Shown: positions 21,413 to 34,400 of the stretch, in pieces | Position numbering within the stretch: position 1 is the stretch's first letter | Layout: each line of letters opens with the position of its first letter | Source of the DNA: Citrus sinensis | Taxonomy: Eukaryota; Streptophyta; Magnoliopsida; Sapindales; Rutaceae | Direction: 5' to 3' | Assembly (NCBI RefSeq): GCF_022201045.2 | Contig: NC_068561.1 | Coordinates: forward strand, 21,640,501-21,704,500 | Length of the DNA stretch: 64,000 nucleotides | Translations under genes and position numbers: made by a program | Notes under the pieces: generated by a model | Database searches by the model: none | What the model was told of the DNA's origin: nothing | Seen by the model: the letters and a program-made list of their open reading frames with translations, nothing else

Positions 21413-23464
21413 TCAAAAAGATGGTGGGTCAGTGAGCCGAGCAGCATCGGTTGGCTGGACCTCCTCGGGTGCGGGAGGGGTATCACCAGTTGCGTCCGGG
21501 GGGGTGCTCGCCTCGCCAACATCAGCAGGGACTGTACGAGGAGGAGAGTTACCCTCCTCAATCACGATCGGCTCTAACCCCTCGGCATCTTCCTTGGCCG
21601 CCTCCTCGTCCATATGTTGAGCAACACCAGCTGCAAGGTCATCCATCTTCAGATCAGGGTGTTGCTTCCCGAGGACGGCCATGATACAACGATACGAATG
21701 CCGAAGTCCCTGGTCGTACTGGTTGTCGGCCTCCCTCTCCAAGTTCTCTACATGAGCTCGGTGGGAATCGCGGAGAGATTCGAGCTGAGCCTCATACATA
21801 GCCCTCTGCCCTTGGAGGTCCTCCTTAACCTTGGTCAGCTCCTCCTCGAGTGTAATGGCTTTTGCTTGAGCAAGGGACTCTTGCTCTATCAGCTTGAGGT
21901 TCTCAACGTTTAGCTCCCCCGCCTTTTTCTCGGCAACGTCAGCTCTGGTCGTCGCCGATTGAATGTCCTCCTTCATCTTCCTGTCGTAACGGCCAACCTT
22001 GGCCTTATAGTAGGTGGCCATGCAGCTGAGATGGAAAGCACTGTACTGCATGGCTCCCACCAGCTCGCCCAGGGTACAACCGTCAAAGCCCTCCAGGTCC
22101 TTCTTGCTCACGAGTTTAGACAACTCATTGAGATAGGGAACCAAGTGTTCTGGTCGGCTGTCGGGTAAGCGGGACCGAGGCACAACAGGTGGAGAAGAGG
22201 AAGCAGGATCAGTGGCCGCTCTACTGGATTCCCCGACTCTAGCAGAGGCAAGAGGGAGAGCCTGCAAGGGAGGAACCTGCTGCACGATGTTCTTTCGCTT
22301 CGCAGCGGGAGCATCTTTGTCCTGGTCCCTATCGGTTGTTGGAGGCCGAGAGCGTTTCCTGGTCAGAGCTCCAATCACTGCGTCCTCCATCTTATGGCCA
22401 GGAAGTATCAACCGAGACTCGAGGAAGTTGTATGTAGATAGCAGTTCTCGGCTCGAGCAGGAATTGGCCAATACAGCCTCGACCCGTTTAAGCAGACCAG
22501 GTCGGAGCGGGAAGTGAACACCCCAGGAAACTACAGCACAAACAGACACTTGGTTAGAGACAAACCAATACAGCAGGAACAATTATGGATACAAGACATC
22601 TAAAGCGAGCAGGCAACCTGGGACCGTGAAACGGGGTGGGACGCGACAATCCTTCCCGTCTATTTGTGCAACTTGACCCCAGGGACCCCCAGCAAAAAAG
22701 AATTTCCTCTTCCAAGTCCCACCACCACCAGTTGGAAGATCAGTTATGGGTTTCCTGCTCTTGGTACCAGATTGGAAGTAGTACCAGCCGGCATCTTTAG
22801 GGCTGCTCTTCAGCTGGTACAGATGCTTCACCTCATCAACCGTGGGCTCGCTTTGGCAACATCTGTCCCACAATATGAACAGACCAGAGAGCACTCTCCA
22901 CCCGTTGGGGTTCAGCTGACCAGGAGCCAGATTTAGCCCGTTAAGTATCCGGGCAAAGTAAGGCTGCAAAGGACACCTCAGCCCATACTTAAAGCTCTCC
23001 AGATACAGGGTAACGTATCCCCTGGGAGGCCGGCTAGGTGTATCCTTTTTTCCTGGGATCCTAAGAGGTATCTCACCAGGAATACTATACCTAAGTCGGA
23101 GGTCATTGAGCTCGTCAAACGTGGTCGTACACGACATGTAGTCAATGGCATAATCACGCGACAAGGCTCTACCCCCTACTGTACCCCGTTCTTCTGGTCG
23201 TGATGCTCCTGATGGGGACGCCTCACTAGAATCATCCCCTTGACCCTCACTCAAAGTGTTCTCCGATCCAGAAGACCCTTCTTCATCGCTACTGTCGCTC
23301 GAGGAGGTTGTTTGGGGAGACATCCTCCTAGCGCTAGTACCAACACTAGACCTAATGGGCTCTAAGGGGATCCCGGGATCAAAAGCAAAATCAGCGGGCA
23401 GACTAGGCAAAAAACCTAGTTCGTCGTCACCGACCTCAACGACCTTCTCCTTACCCTTCGACAT
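21413..23464 (-). CDS. Antisense additional ORF of the Tat element (putative gypsy-type transposon family), spliced
   Basis: Two minus-strand frames meet at a credible 87-bp intron. Exon 1 is 23464-22618, the donor is CCAG|GTTGCC, the acceptor GCTGTAG|TTTCC, and exon 2 is 22530-21413. Phase is kept, giving 654 aa. The N-terminus is Ser/Glu-rich. Residues about 110-280 carry the conserved block (YLESFKYGLRCPLQPYF, LNPNGWRVLSGLFILW) that I associate with the Pfam putative gypsy-type transposon family, PF04195. After the junction come HFPLRPGLLKRVEAVL, a basic patch, a coiled coil at about 460-555, and an acidic, proline-rich tail. Retand-like Tat elements are known to carry an antisense ORF here; its function is unknown. 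Both exons are open and undamaged, unlike pol. Confidence 0.8.
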
Positions 23465-23920
23465 ATCCTAAGTTCTAACCAAAACACCACCGCCAACTAC
23501 AACCTCAAGCAAAGCAGAGAGAAAGGAGATTACCTACAACTAACCGATACCGAAAAAAAAAAAAAAAAAAAAAAAAAAAGAAAAAATACCTGAAGCAGGG
23601 ACTCGGTCAGAGAGAGACAGGGATGACAGCTTTGGCGCCGAGGTTCATTCGCCGGAGAGACAAGAATGGAGAAAATGACGAGTTCGCGTTTGAAGATTTT
23701 GGGTTTCCTTACTGAGAAGCAAACTCTTGGGCTGCCAGCATTTAATGACGCATATTCCGAGAATCCCGTAACCGTCGGTTTGAAATTCAAATGGAGGGGG
23801 GGATTTCTGCCACGTCACCTCGTCCGCAATTAAATGCGACATGACTCCTGGCAGCCTTTTCCAAACCCACGCGAGCGAGTACTATCGAGTTTCTACTGCT
23901 GGTCCACTACATTACCCAAC
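23465..23920. other. Region upstream of the antisense gene inside the element
   Basis: It holds an A-run on the plus strand (about 23552-23579), which is a T-run 90-115 bases upstream of the antisense ATG. No other ORF is supported. It must contain any promoter for the antisense gene unless transcription starts in the 3' LTR; no clear minus-strand TATA box is seen. Confidence 0.5.
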
Positions 23921-23923
23921 ACC

Positions 23924-23940
23924 AGAAACTGGGGGACCGG
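23924..23940 (+). promoter_or_regulatory. Polypurine tract before the 3' LTR
   Basis: GAAACTGGGGGACCGG abuts the 3' LTR. It is largely purine with a G5 run, in the expected position for the plus-strand primer of reverse transcription. The purine run is imperfect (two C positions and a T). Confidence 0.6.
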
Positions 23941-24738
23941 TGTTTGGGAGGGATACTGTTTGGGACAAATGCGTCGAAGGGACCAGGAATGACGAGCAGA
24001 CATCTGATGGCGGAGTTCTGCGCACCGGTGTTTTCCGTTAAAGCCTGGCGCGTGGAAGAACAGGAGCAGAAACATCCTGCTCGTCCACGATGTTGTCGTC
24101 CGCGAGGCCAATTCCTATAAAAGGCATGAGGCCATTCCGGCTAGAGACCGAGAGGCGAGGAGACCCGGTCGACGGCAGTTGGCAAGACGCGCTCTCCAGC
24201 ACGAGAACCTAGGCACAACAGCCACGCTTTTCCCAGAACCGCGACGTAACACGCAAGATCTCACGGAGCCATGACAGCCACACTTTCCCCAGAACCGTGG
24301 CGTAACACGCAAGGTCTCACAGAGCCGTGGCAGCCACGCTTTCCCCTGAACCGTGGCGTAACACGCTAGATCCCATGTTTTGCCCATAACGCAGCAGTTG
24401 GAGTCCCATACCGTCTCGAAAAGAGCGGAAGACTGAGATTCAGAGGAAGCCTATAAAAAGGTAGCCAACGAAGGTAAAAGGGTTAGCATTTTTAAGATAA
24501 AAGAGAAAACCACAAAAAAAAAGCCATAAGACCCGTGGCAAGCGTTCCCCGAACCTTCATATCTGACTTGAGCGTCGGAGGGTTTGCGCCGGGAGAACAA
24601 CCGGCGTACTCTGACTTGTCTGTGTGTGCAGGGACATCCGGAGAAGAAGCATTACTAGGAGACCTCCTGGTCGTGGTAGAGTTGATCGAGCAGGGATCCT
24701 GGTCGTAGAACGAGGAGAACCGGAATCTCGCATCAACA
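23941..24738 (+). repeat. 3' LTR (798 bp)
   Basis: Same length as the 5' LTR, with the same start and end. It has the same 56-bp internal array (24219-24373) and the same A9 run before GCCATAAG. No mismatch found by eye. Followed directly by the target duplication gctac at 24739-24743. Confidence 0.95.
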
Positions 24739-24743
24739 GCTAC

Positions 24744-27286
24744 TGTTTTGTGAAGAAAATTAAGAGTCATTTGTTATCTAAATTACATTCAAACCCTTCG
24801 TTTTCATACAATATAAGATTTAAGAAATTTTTTTTCCTAGAAATGTTTGGCTCGTTAAGGAGAGAAAATGCTAGCCTGCCTCCAACAAGGCAATTTCGAG
24901 GCATGACCTCACTAGGGTTATTGTTTTTGCTCAAGTTCAAATCAGTGTGTGGGAGGGAGGCTTAATACCAAGAGGGATTCTGAAGAATCACTAGAGCAGC
25001 ATATTATTATTCAATTTTTTTTTTTAATCTGCAAATTCATGTCAACAAGTAAAGTATTCAAACTAATTGCACGATTGAAAAGTACCCCTAATGAGAAATT
25101 AGTAATTAAAACTTTTTTTTTCTTCTCCCCTTCTTTTAATCTGGCATTTAAGATTAGCAAATTGACGTTCGGTGACCACTTTGATTTGAACGAACAAACA
25201 AACAAACAAACAAACAGATAGTGATAAAGAAAGAGTGATAACAATGACCTTCCTGAATTTGAAAGGAAAGATAGCCTCATAGGTACCGTACCAAACAAAA
25301 CAATAACGTGTATGTAATACATAGTCCATTATGATGATCATCCCATTCAGACAGCCTGTGTCTGTACTCAGGAAAGAGTAAAGAAGCTTCCCACCAGAAG
25401 AAAACCAAAGCCCTTTTGGAGACAACATTTTCAGTCATTGTCATTTTATCATATAGCAACCCAAAAAAAAACAAAAGTGCAACAGCTATAGCTGTAGCCA
25501 ATAAAAAGAAAAGCCTTTAGCTGCCTTTCAATATTTCATCAGCTTAATTTTTTTTTTGTTTTCTCTTTGCCACCTCATTTCTGAAGACCTTGATCCCAGC
25601 TTGCTTGTCCGGTTGTCCCTAGCCTTAGAGACACTTGTAGGCATGAGCAGTCAAAGGAAATGATATAACATTACATTACATCTCAATTATGGAAAATTTG
25701 AAATAAATTTGAGTCAAGGAAAAGGGTAACTCAGCTTTTTAGGTGATGCCATTTGATGTGACTCTACACACTGAGCTTAACAGAAAGTAGTCTGCTATTT
25801 ATCTGCACCTCATTGCTACTCTTCTCCCCAAAATTTGCATCAATTTGGCAACTCAGCCTCTGCCTCTTTGCCCTACTTTCTGTATCTTTGTACAAAAAAT
25901 AGCAATTATCGGCCCTTGAACTTTGAATTTCTAAATTGAGCTAAATTATCTAATTACACGTTTTTTGTTCACGTTTTAAGATTTATTGTCATTTCTTAAG
26001 CGAGAAAAAATACCCCAATTAATTACTTTATTGTATCTTTCAGTTTTATATTAAGTTTAATTGCTGCCAGAAATTAATTGGTGGTCTTAATGATCGAATT
26101 AATCTTTTTCTTGCCGATTGACAAAAATAAATAAAAAATTGAATAGTGGGGTTATGATCATTAGTTGTTGAATCTCAAGGCTCGTGGTGTGTGGCCTCGA
26201 TCCATCTGAGTAATTGGGCTACAACGAACCCAATGGGATAATTTGATGAGTCACTACTGCTGGCATCGCTCCAAATTCCTCTTAAAACTCCTTTTTCAGT
26301 GATATTCTACTTAATGTAAAAAAAATATCTTTCTTTTTTTAAATAAACAAAAATAAACCTTTTTTTTTTCAAATTTTCACTTTCTACAAACTCAAACACC
26401 AATTTCCAAAAAATAAAAATAATTAATATGAAAAAAATGAAAAAGAAAAAATATTGTTGTTTTAAGTTTGTGCAAATCAATTCTATAGATGAGAAATAAA
26501 AAAATATTAGAGAGAGAAGCAAATGTGATTCAATTACTTTTAGTTTGTAAAGGAAGTAGAATTTGACTTTTATTGGTTTATTCTTGAGCTACAGCAAATG
26601 ATTCAACCTGAGTATAGTTTTCAAGTTTGTCAATTATATGAGGACGTAATCATTGGTGGAAGACATTCCAAATATTACAATATGTTATCTTTGATTTTTT
26701 ATTGTACATGTAAATTTTATTTTTTTTAAAAATAGATTAAAGAGAGAAACAGAAAAAATAAATAGGGTTAATTTTATTTGTATTTTTTTCTTGAATGTAA
26801 TTGTAATAGAGTAAGGGTTTTAGAAGAATTCTAGAGGGGTTCGCATGGATTTAACCCAGATAGCAAAAACAACATCCTATCAAAAGGAAACAGCAATGCT
26901 ATCAACACCCTTTTAATATCGGCATGAAACCCCCTTTTTAAATCATAGTGTATTGTTGGATGAAATTACGTGAAGACAAATATGAAATTAATTGGATCAC
27001 GATACCTTTACACTTGTAAAGGTTACATTAATTCTATTCATGATATTCACAAAATACGGGTATACAGGGTACTTTCAAAAATAAAATAAGCCAATTGATC
27101 ACCGATTCTCTTGCCTCTCAAGATCCAAACCATCGAAAAATATAACGCCAGATTAACTGAGAAATGTATGTCATGATGACAAAGGTATTTTATTGATTTT
27201 TTTTCCCTTCCGCATTAATTTTTTTTTTTAACAGGCAAAAATAAATATATTTTAACACTACCATTTAAGGGTCCACTTGCAACTAC
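24744..27286. other. AT-rich intergenic region, no supported gene
   Basis: Short frames at 24949-25501 and 26307-26522 are homopolymer- and AAAC-repeat driven with no family resemblance. A tandem AACA run occurs at about 25192-25215. No RNA gene seen. Confidence 0.55.
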
Positions 27287-27294
27287 TGTGTAAT

Positions 27295-28281
27295 TAGGGA
27301 TGGCAATGGGGAGGGGAGGGGACCAATCTCCCCGTACCCATCTCTGATATTTTGGGTATGTCCCCGTCCCCATCAAAATTATTTAAGAGAATCTCCATCT
27401 CCTCCCTGAATAATAACAGGAGATCTCCGAAAGGTCTCCGATCCCCGGATAACTAATACATTTTTTTTTTGTTTTCGATTTTGAGTTAATCATACTAAAA
27501 TAAAAAATTCAAATAAAAGTAAATGTCGAAATATATCTTACATTAATATCCATTACAAAAGTCACTTACATTAAATTAATAAATAACGCAGCATGCAAGG
27601 AATACAAACTATCATGAACAAATTAATAGCCTAATACAAAATTGTTACAAATAAAATCAAATTTAGATTCAAAATTAACTTTTCAATAGTGGCGTGGGCA
27701 CTTTATAAATGTGGACTATTCCCTTTACAGCACAATAGTTAAGTCAAAGCAAATCAAGAGCAAATATTAGATTAGATTAGATATTAAAATTGTGATTTGC
27801 TGTGGGCAATTATAACATCTAAAAATAAATAAAAAATAGATTTAAGATTAATAAAAAATATATTTAAGTTTAAAATATTTAATGAATATTAAAATTAAAA
27901 CAAAAGTTTTAGGCTAATAGAATATGTCCGGTCTTTTTAATGTCCTAAATAAAAATTTAGGACTTTAATTAGTTAATTAGGCCTAAAAGTTTAATAATAT
28001 AAATATTTTGATATTATTTATTTTTACCAATACTTATAATTTTATAATTCAAATTTTATTATTTATTTACTAGTAATTTTAAAAAAATTAAAATGGGGAA
28101 ATGGGTAGGGGATGGGGATTCCATCTCATCCCCGTCCCCTCCCCGAATAAGAAATTGGGTAAAAAAATTTTCTCGTCCCTTCCCCGAATAAGAAATTGGG
28201 TATGAAATTATCCTCATACACTCCCTAAATGGGAAAAATCCCCGAGGGTACCCATCCCCGTAGGGATTTTTGACATCCCTA
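27295..28281. mobile_element. Non-autonomous hAT-type DNA transposon (987 bp)
   Basis: Terminal inverted repeats are TAGGGATGGCAA (left) and the inverse of TTGACATCCCTA (right), 12 bp with one mismatch; they resemble the Ac-type (C/T)AGGGATG end. The flanks TGTGTAAT (27287-27294) and TGCGTAAC (28282-28289) match at 6 of 8 positions, both differences being C/T, consistent with an aged 8-bp duplication. Both ends are G/C-clustered (GGGGAGGGG, CCCCGTCCCC) with an AT-rich centre. The subterminal CCCCGAATAAGAAATTGGGT occurs twice, near 28141 and 28182. No transposase frame remains. Confidence 0.75.
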
Positions 28282-28289
28282 TGCGTAAC

Positions 28290-29260
28290 CCAAATTTATT
28301 TCGAAAAAAATTATTTGATAAACAAATGATTACATTATTCATACTTTTTTTTTTTTTTATCTTTCCATATTCTTAACTAGTGATTTAATTTCATGGTACT
28401 TATGGATTAAAATTCACTGCGCAATCGGGGCAATAGGTTAACCCAGAGGCGCACATTCTTTGGGAATTGGGATATATCTCTGCCCGGCATCTATTTGGTT
28501 GTGCATCCGCAGGAGCCACCATCAATTCAGCTGAACGCATATTATTTTTAAATAATGAATGTTAAAATAAAAAGAAAATAAAATGAAACCATGTGAGAGA
28601 TATTTATTGATAGGATTTATCTTCAAGCTTGCAAACAATTTGAAGGATGCTTAATCCGATGAAAAAAATTGAAAACAAGGTAAACCAAAAACTATATACA
28701 CACATGATGGACTTGTAACCTGAGAAAATGAGAACAAGAATGACTGCAAGGTTGCGAGTAAGCTTTGTCGTCTCCCGACGCGTTCCAAGATTTCAACTAA
28801 AAATAGGAATGTTGTGAATCGGTTTAAAATGTTTTGCCCGAGCCCTTGTGAGCGTTATCAACTGAAAGAAATTTGAGTTATTTGGTTTTCACATTCGCGT
28901 TGTGAATCGATCTCGTTAGATAGCAAATCAAACATTTTGTTAGATTTTTTAATAAGGCTTGGCAAACAGGGACGCTGGTCGTTCAATCCGAAACTAAGAG
29001 ACCTGCTATATTTCATAACACATCGTCTGTCAAAATACCTCTTCATTTATTCAGCGAATCAGCCATGATATAATCACATGTGAGAAAGCAACGCATTAGA
29101 AAAGAACCGAAAGCAATAAGCACAAGAAAACATTATCAATTATGTGACAAAATCACAGAAATTTAGTGCCATTAGGGGAAAGGAAAAAAAAAGAAAAACA
29201 AAAACAAAAGCATAAACAGTTTTCAGTTTAGTTTTGATCAAAACCACTCAAACCGAAGTT
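28290..29260. other. Intergenic region beyond the aldolase 3' end
   Basis: No gene recognised. The 62-codon frame at 28858-29046 has no known motif. Confidence 0.5.
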
Positions 29261-29269
29261 CCCAAGCTT

Positions 29270-29275
29270 TTTATT
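29270..29275 (-). terminator. Poly(A) signal of the aldolase gene
   Basis: AATAAA on the minus strand about 120 bases after the aldolase stop, a normal plant 3' UTR length. Confidence 0.5.
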
Positions 29276-29395
29276 GCTCCACCTAAATATGAAAAAGCTC
29301 TAAAACTATGAATGAGAATGGGCCAACCTAATGTTCATACCGCCATTTACTCTCATAAAGTTCATAAAGCACAACACCCAAAGCTTCAACTGTGC

Positions 29396-31324
<1,929 letters not shown>

Positions 31325-31419
31325 GGTGATCTACTTGAAGATAGAAAATTTGTTTTGTTAGAGGGAGAAACAGAGAGAGCGATTTTTATGCAGAGACGAG
31401 AGTGGCTTTGGGGGGCTTT

Positions 31420-31425
<6 letters not shown>

Positions 31426-31450
<25 letters not shown>

Positions 31451-31451
31451 A
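31426..31451 (-). repeat. (GA)n / (CT)n microsatellite in aldolase promoter or leader
   Basis: About 13 GA units, CT on the gene's strand, 100-127 bases upstream of the aldolase ATG. A TTTTAAAA TATA-like box lies next to it at about 31417-31424. (CT)n leaders are common in highly expressed plant genes and may bind GAGA-binding (BPC) factors. Confidence 0.75.
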
Positions 31452-31499
31452 GGTGAGGGCTTCGTAGAGAAAGCGAGGCATAGAAATTGTCGCTTTCCT

Positions 31500-34400
31500 A
31501 CTCGTCTTTTTTAGCAGGTAACGGCGTTTTGCCGTTGGAGAGATCACGTTCACGCCCTTCTTTGGCGGTTTATGTGTGGTTTTACTCTTTTACCCCCACT
31601 CGGGGCACTGCCAATTATGGGCTGTTGCTGTCGGTGTGTTTCGAACTGTAGGGAGAGACCGATAGAATGGTTTTTCTTTGGGCTCAAGCATGAAGCATGG
31701 GAATTAACGGAAGGGTAGAAATGTCAAAAGAAGACGAGAAAGGCAAGTGGGGTGGGGGTTTTCCAAAAGGTTCTCAAAACAACAGCCGTTAAAAGGTGGG
31801 CAAGCAATGTCAGCCGTTAAAAGGTGGGTAAGCGAAGATTTTATTTTTAAAAATAGAAAAAAGGGAAAAAGGGTAATGGAAAACTAACAAAGACCAAGTT
31901 TTGGTTGAAAACGGAGGGCTGAGACACCGAATCCAATGGGTTAGGTACAGGTTTTCAGTTTTACGACCTTTTTTTTCAGGTTTGGCTTAATTTATTTATG
32001 GTGTCATCAAGTGCCACCTGCCTTTCTTGTCTTTCAATATATATTTATTTATTTCATAGATAAAATTCTTTTTTTATTTTTACTTTCATTCTTTCGGTTT
32101 TAGAAAATAAAACGATAATTTTGACAACAATTTTGCCAAAAATAAAAATAAAAAGTTTTAAATAATAGATGGACTTTATTTTTCATGGTAAGAGAGTTTA
32201 GTTTTATAAATTATTTTTGTCATAATCACTCCATTACATATTAGTTGTTAATTTCTTATCTTCTCGCATCATCATTTGAGTCCGAAACTTAAGTATTATG
32301 TGTTTACTCTTACACTAGTATTCCCCAAAAAAAAAATTGAAAGTATTAATTAAACAATCATAGTAAATGCATGATTTTTTTTATAAGAGATCTCTCACAA
32401 GATTAAAATCAAAGTCAAGTTAAAAAATAAAAAATATATAAATTTTAATACAGCGTTTTTATCTCTTTGTATGTTAAAAATTATGTTTTTTATTTATTTT
32501 TTACATTATTTTTAAATTTAATATGACAGGAACTTTCTAATTAAAAGCTCAGTATTAAATGCATTGTAACCGTGGATTAAACTACGCACCCATATTCACA
32601 TAAAATAAAGCATCATTATCCGATTAAAAAACTAATAAAAATCTATGAAATATGACCATTTAACCGTGCTAGTGGGTCATAAATGTTGAAATGGGTTGCT
32701 TTATTTGATTTCACGTTGGAAGAAAATACAGCTTTCGGTGATGCAATTAAATTTTGTATTGCGCACGCCGCAAGGCTTCTGAATCCTGGGCAAAGTCTCA
32801 ATTATTAGCATTCAACGGCGGTGTTCGTTTGGTATAATTAATCAATTAAAACTTGGTCTCCCTTTTGACAGGCGAAAAAAAAGACCAAGTTTAAAGAAAG
32901 TTCTGAAGAAATAAATCCTCATGTGACTTATTTTATTTTCGGTGCTAGTCTACCATCTAGATACCATTTAATTATTTTGATTTCAGAATAATGGTCAAAC
33001 AAATATAATCTCACACTTCATTTTTTTCCTTTCTAAAAAAAGAAAAAAGAAAACGAACACCAAACAATTTAACCAAAAAAGTAGATGTTCGAGATAGATT
33101 AGAAGGATCCATCATGCTCACCGATTTCACGTGACCTCATTGTTCATTGCCATCTCTCGTTTTGTGCTTGCAAAATTTTTCAAAGAAATGTCACCGGCAT
33201 GGTTCCCAACGTTAGCGTGGATAGACGTGCATGTTTAGTCATTGATTGCAATTATCCGCTTGTTTTAGTGGGAGAACCCTTACGCTTATAATACTGAATA
33301 TAAAAGTTCGCACCTTAATAAAAATATTTATGAGGGTTAATTTTAGTTATGTTTCAATTATTAAATAATTGAGTGGAGACAATCTCTTCCTCATGAAATG
33401 TGAGTGGAGTAAACAGTCTTAAATCATTGAGTGGAGACAATCACTTCATAAGAGTACATGCCAAGAAGAATGTTACAGTCATATAATATGTTTGTAAATA
33501 TTAATTGTAATATCTGATGTAATATTAGTAACAATTTTGTATAACAGTATTTAAAAAAAATAACAAGATTTCTTTCATTTTGAATAGAAAAATCACGTCA
33601 TTAATCAACTGGAATTTAGTGAAATCATCTCTAAGGTTTCAAAGTTCTAATCACAGCTTAATTGAATTGTGTATCTCCAAATTGGTAATTTTAGACGAGA
33701 TCTGCCTTCACAAATATCTTAAAAGATTTTGAATTGTGAAAAGTAAATTGAACTCAAAAGATCATTAATTTAATTTAATTTATTTTTTGTATAAAAGACA
33801 AATGTTGAATAACAAAAATGCTCAACCGCCATGCTTGGAGAAGCAATTTAAGTCATAACGCATGCCCTCGTGTTACAAATTTAATTTATAAAATAAAATA
33901 AATTAAATTAGCGTTTGAGTAATTTCAAATCACATAAATCTAAGACCCTTTTTTTTTTGGCCCTTTGCCTGTGAGTTTTACCATCACATTCTTGAATACA
34001 ATAATGAAACACTGTTTTGAACACGGATATGATCCGTCCAATTCAATCAAGAGAATTAATTAGCACTTACTTACAATTGATACACATTTGAAACCAAGAT
34101 CTCTATATGCTACATGTATGAACATAATATCATAACATTTCAGTTTCTTTTTTTTTTTTGTATTTTTTTCAAGAAAATAGTAATATAATTAAGTGCATGC
34201 TAGTTTCCTTATATATTTGACCTGCAATTTAATTATGTACATGAGAATCGGTGGTAAATTTTGACAAACTGATGCAAAACTTCAAAGCAGCTGGTATGCG
34301 TGAGAAACAACAACATCACTCGGAATAAATATAATAATCAATATTATAATCTTTATATACAGTCAGCCTCCAACATTAGGCGTGGATCCAACGCATTATA

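Larger units (their letters stand above)
12175..24738 (+). mobile_element. Ty3/gypsy LTR retrotransposon, Tat lineage, with antisense extra gene
   Basis: A complete element of 12,564 bp bounded by 798-bp direct repeats beginning TGTTTGGG and ending CATCAACA. It is flanked by a perfect 5-bp target duplication, gctac, at 12170-12174 and 24739-24743. Internal order: primer-binding site, gag, protease, reverse transcriptase, RNase H, a second archaeal-type RNase H, integrase without chromodomain, a long 3' region with a 121-bp tandem array, an antisense spliced ORF, purine-rich tract, 3' LTR. Two RNase H domains and an extra ORF in a long 3' region mark the Tat clade (Ogre/Retand/TatII relatives). 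I saw no difference between the LTRs when reading them side by side, so insertion is recent. A 304-bp insertion inside the polyprotein means this copy cannot make an intact Pol. Confidence 0.95.

Noticed and set aside
21451..22517. Plus-strand frames opposite the antisense retrotransposon gene
   Set aside because: Shadows of the better supported minus-strand gene with its conserved block, coiled coil and splice junction.
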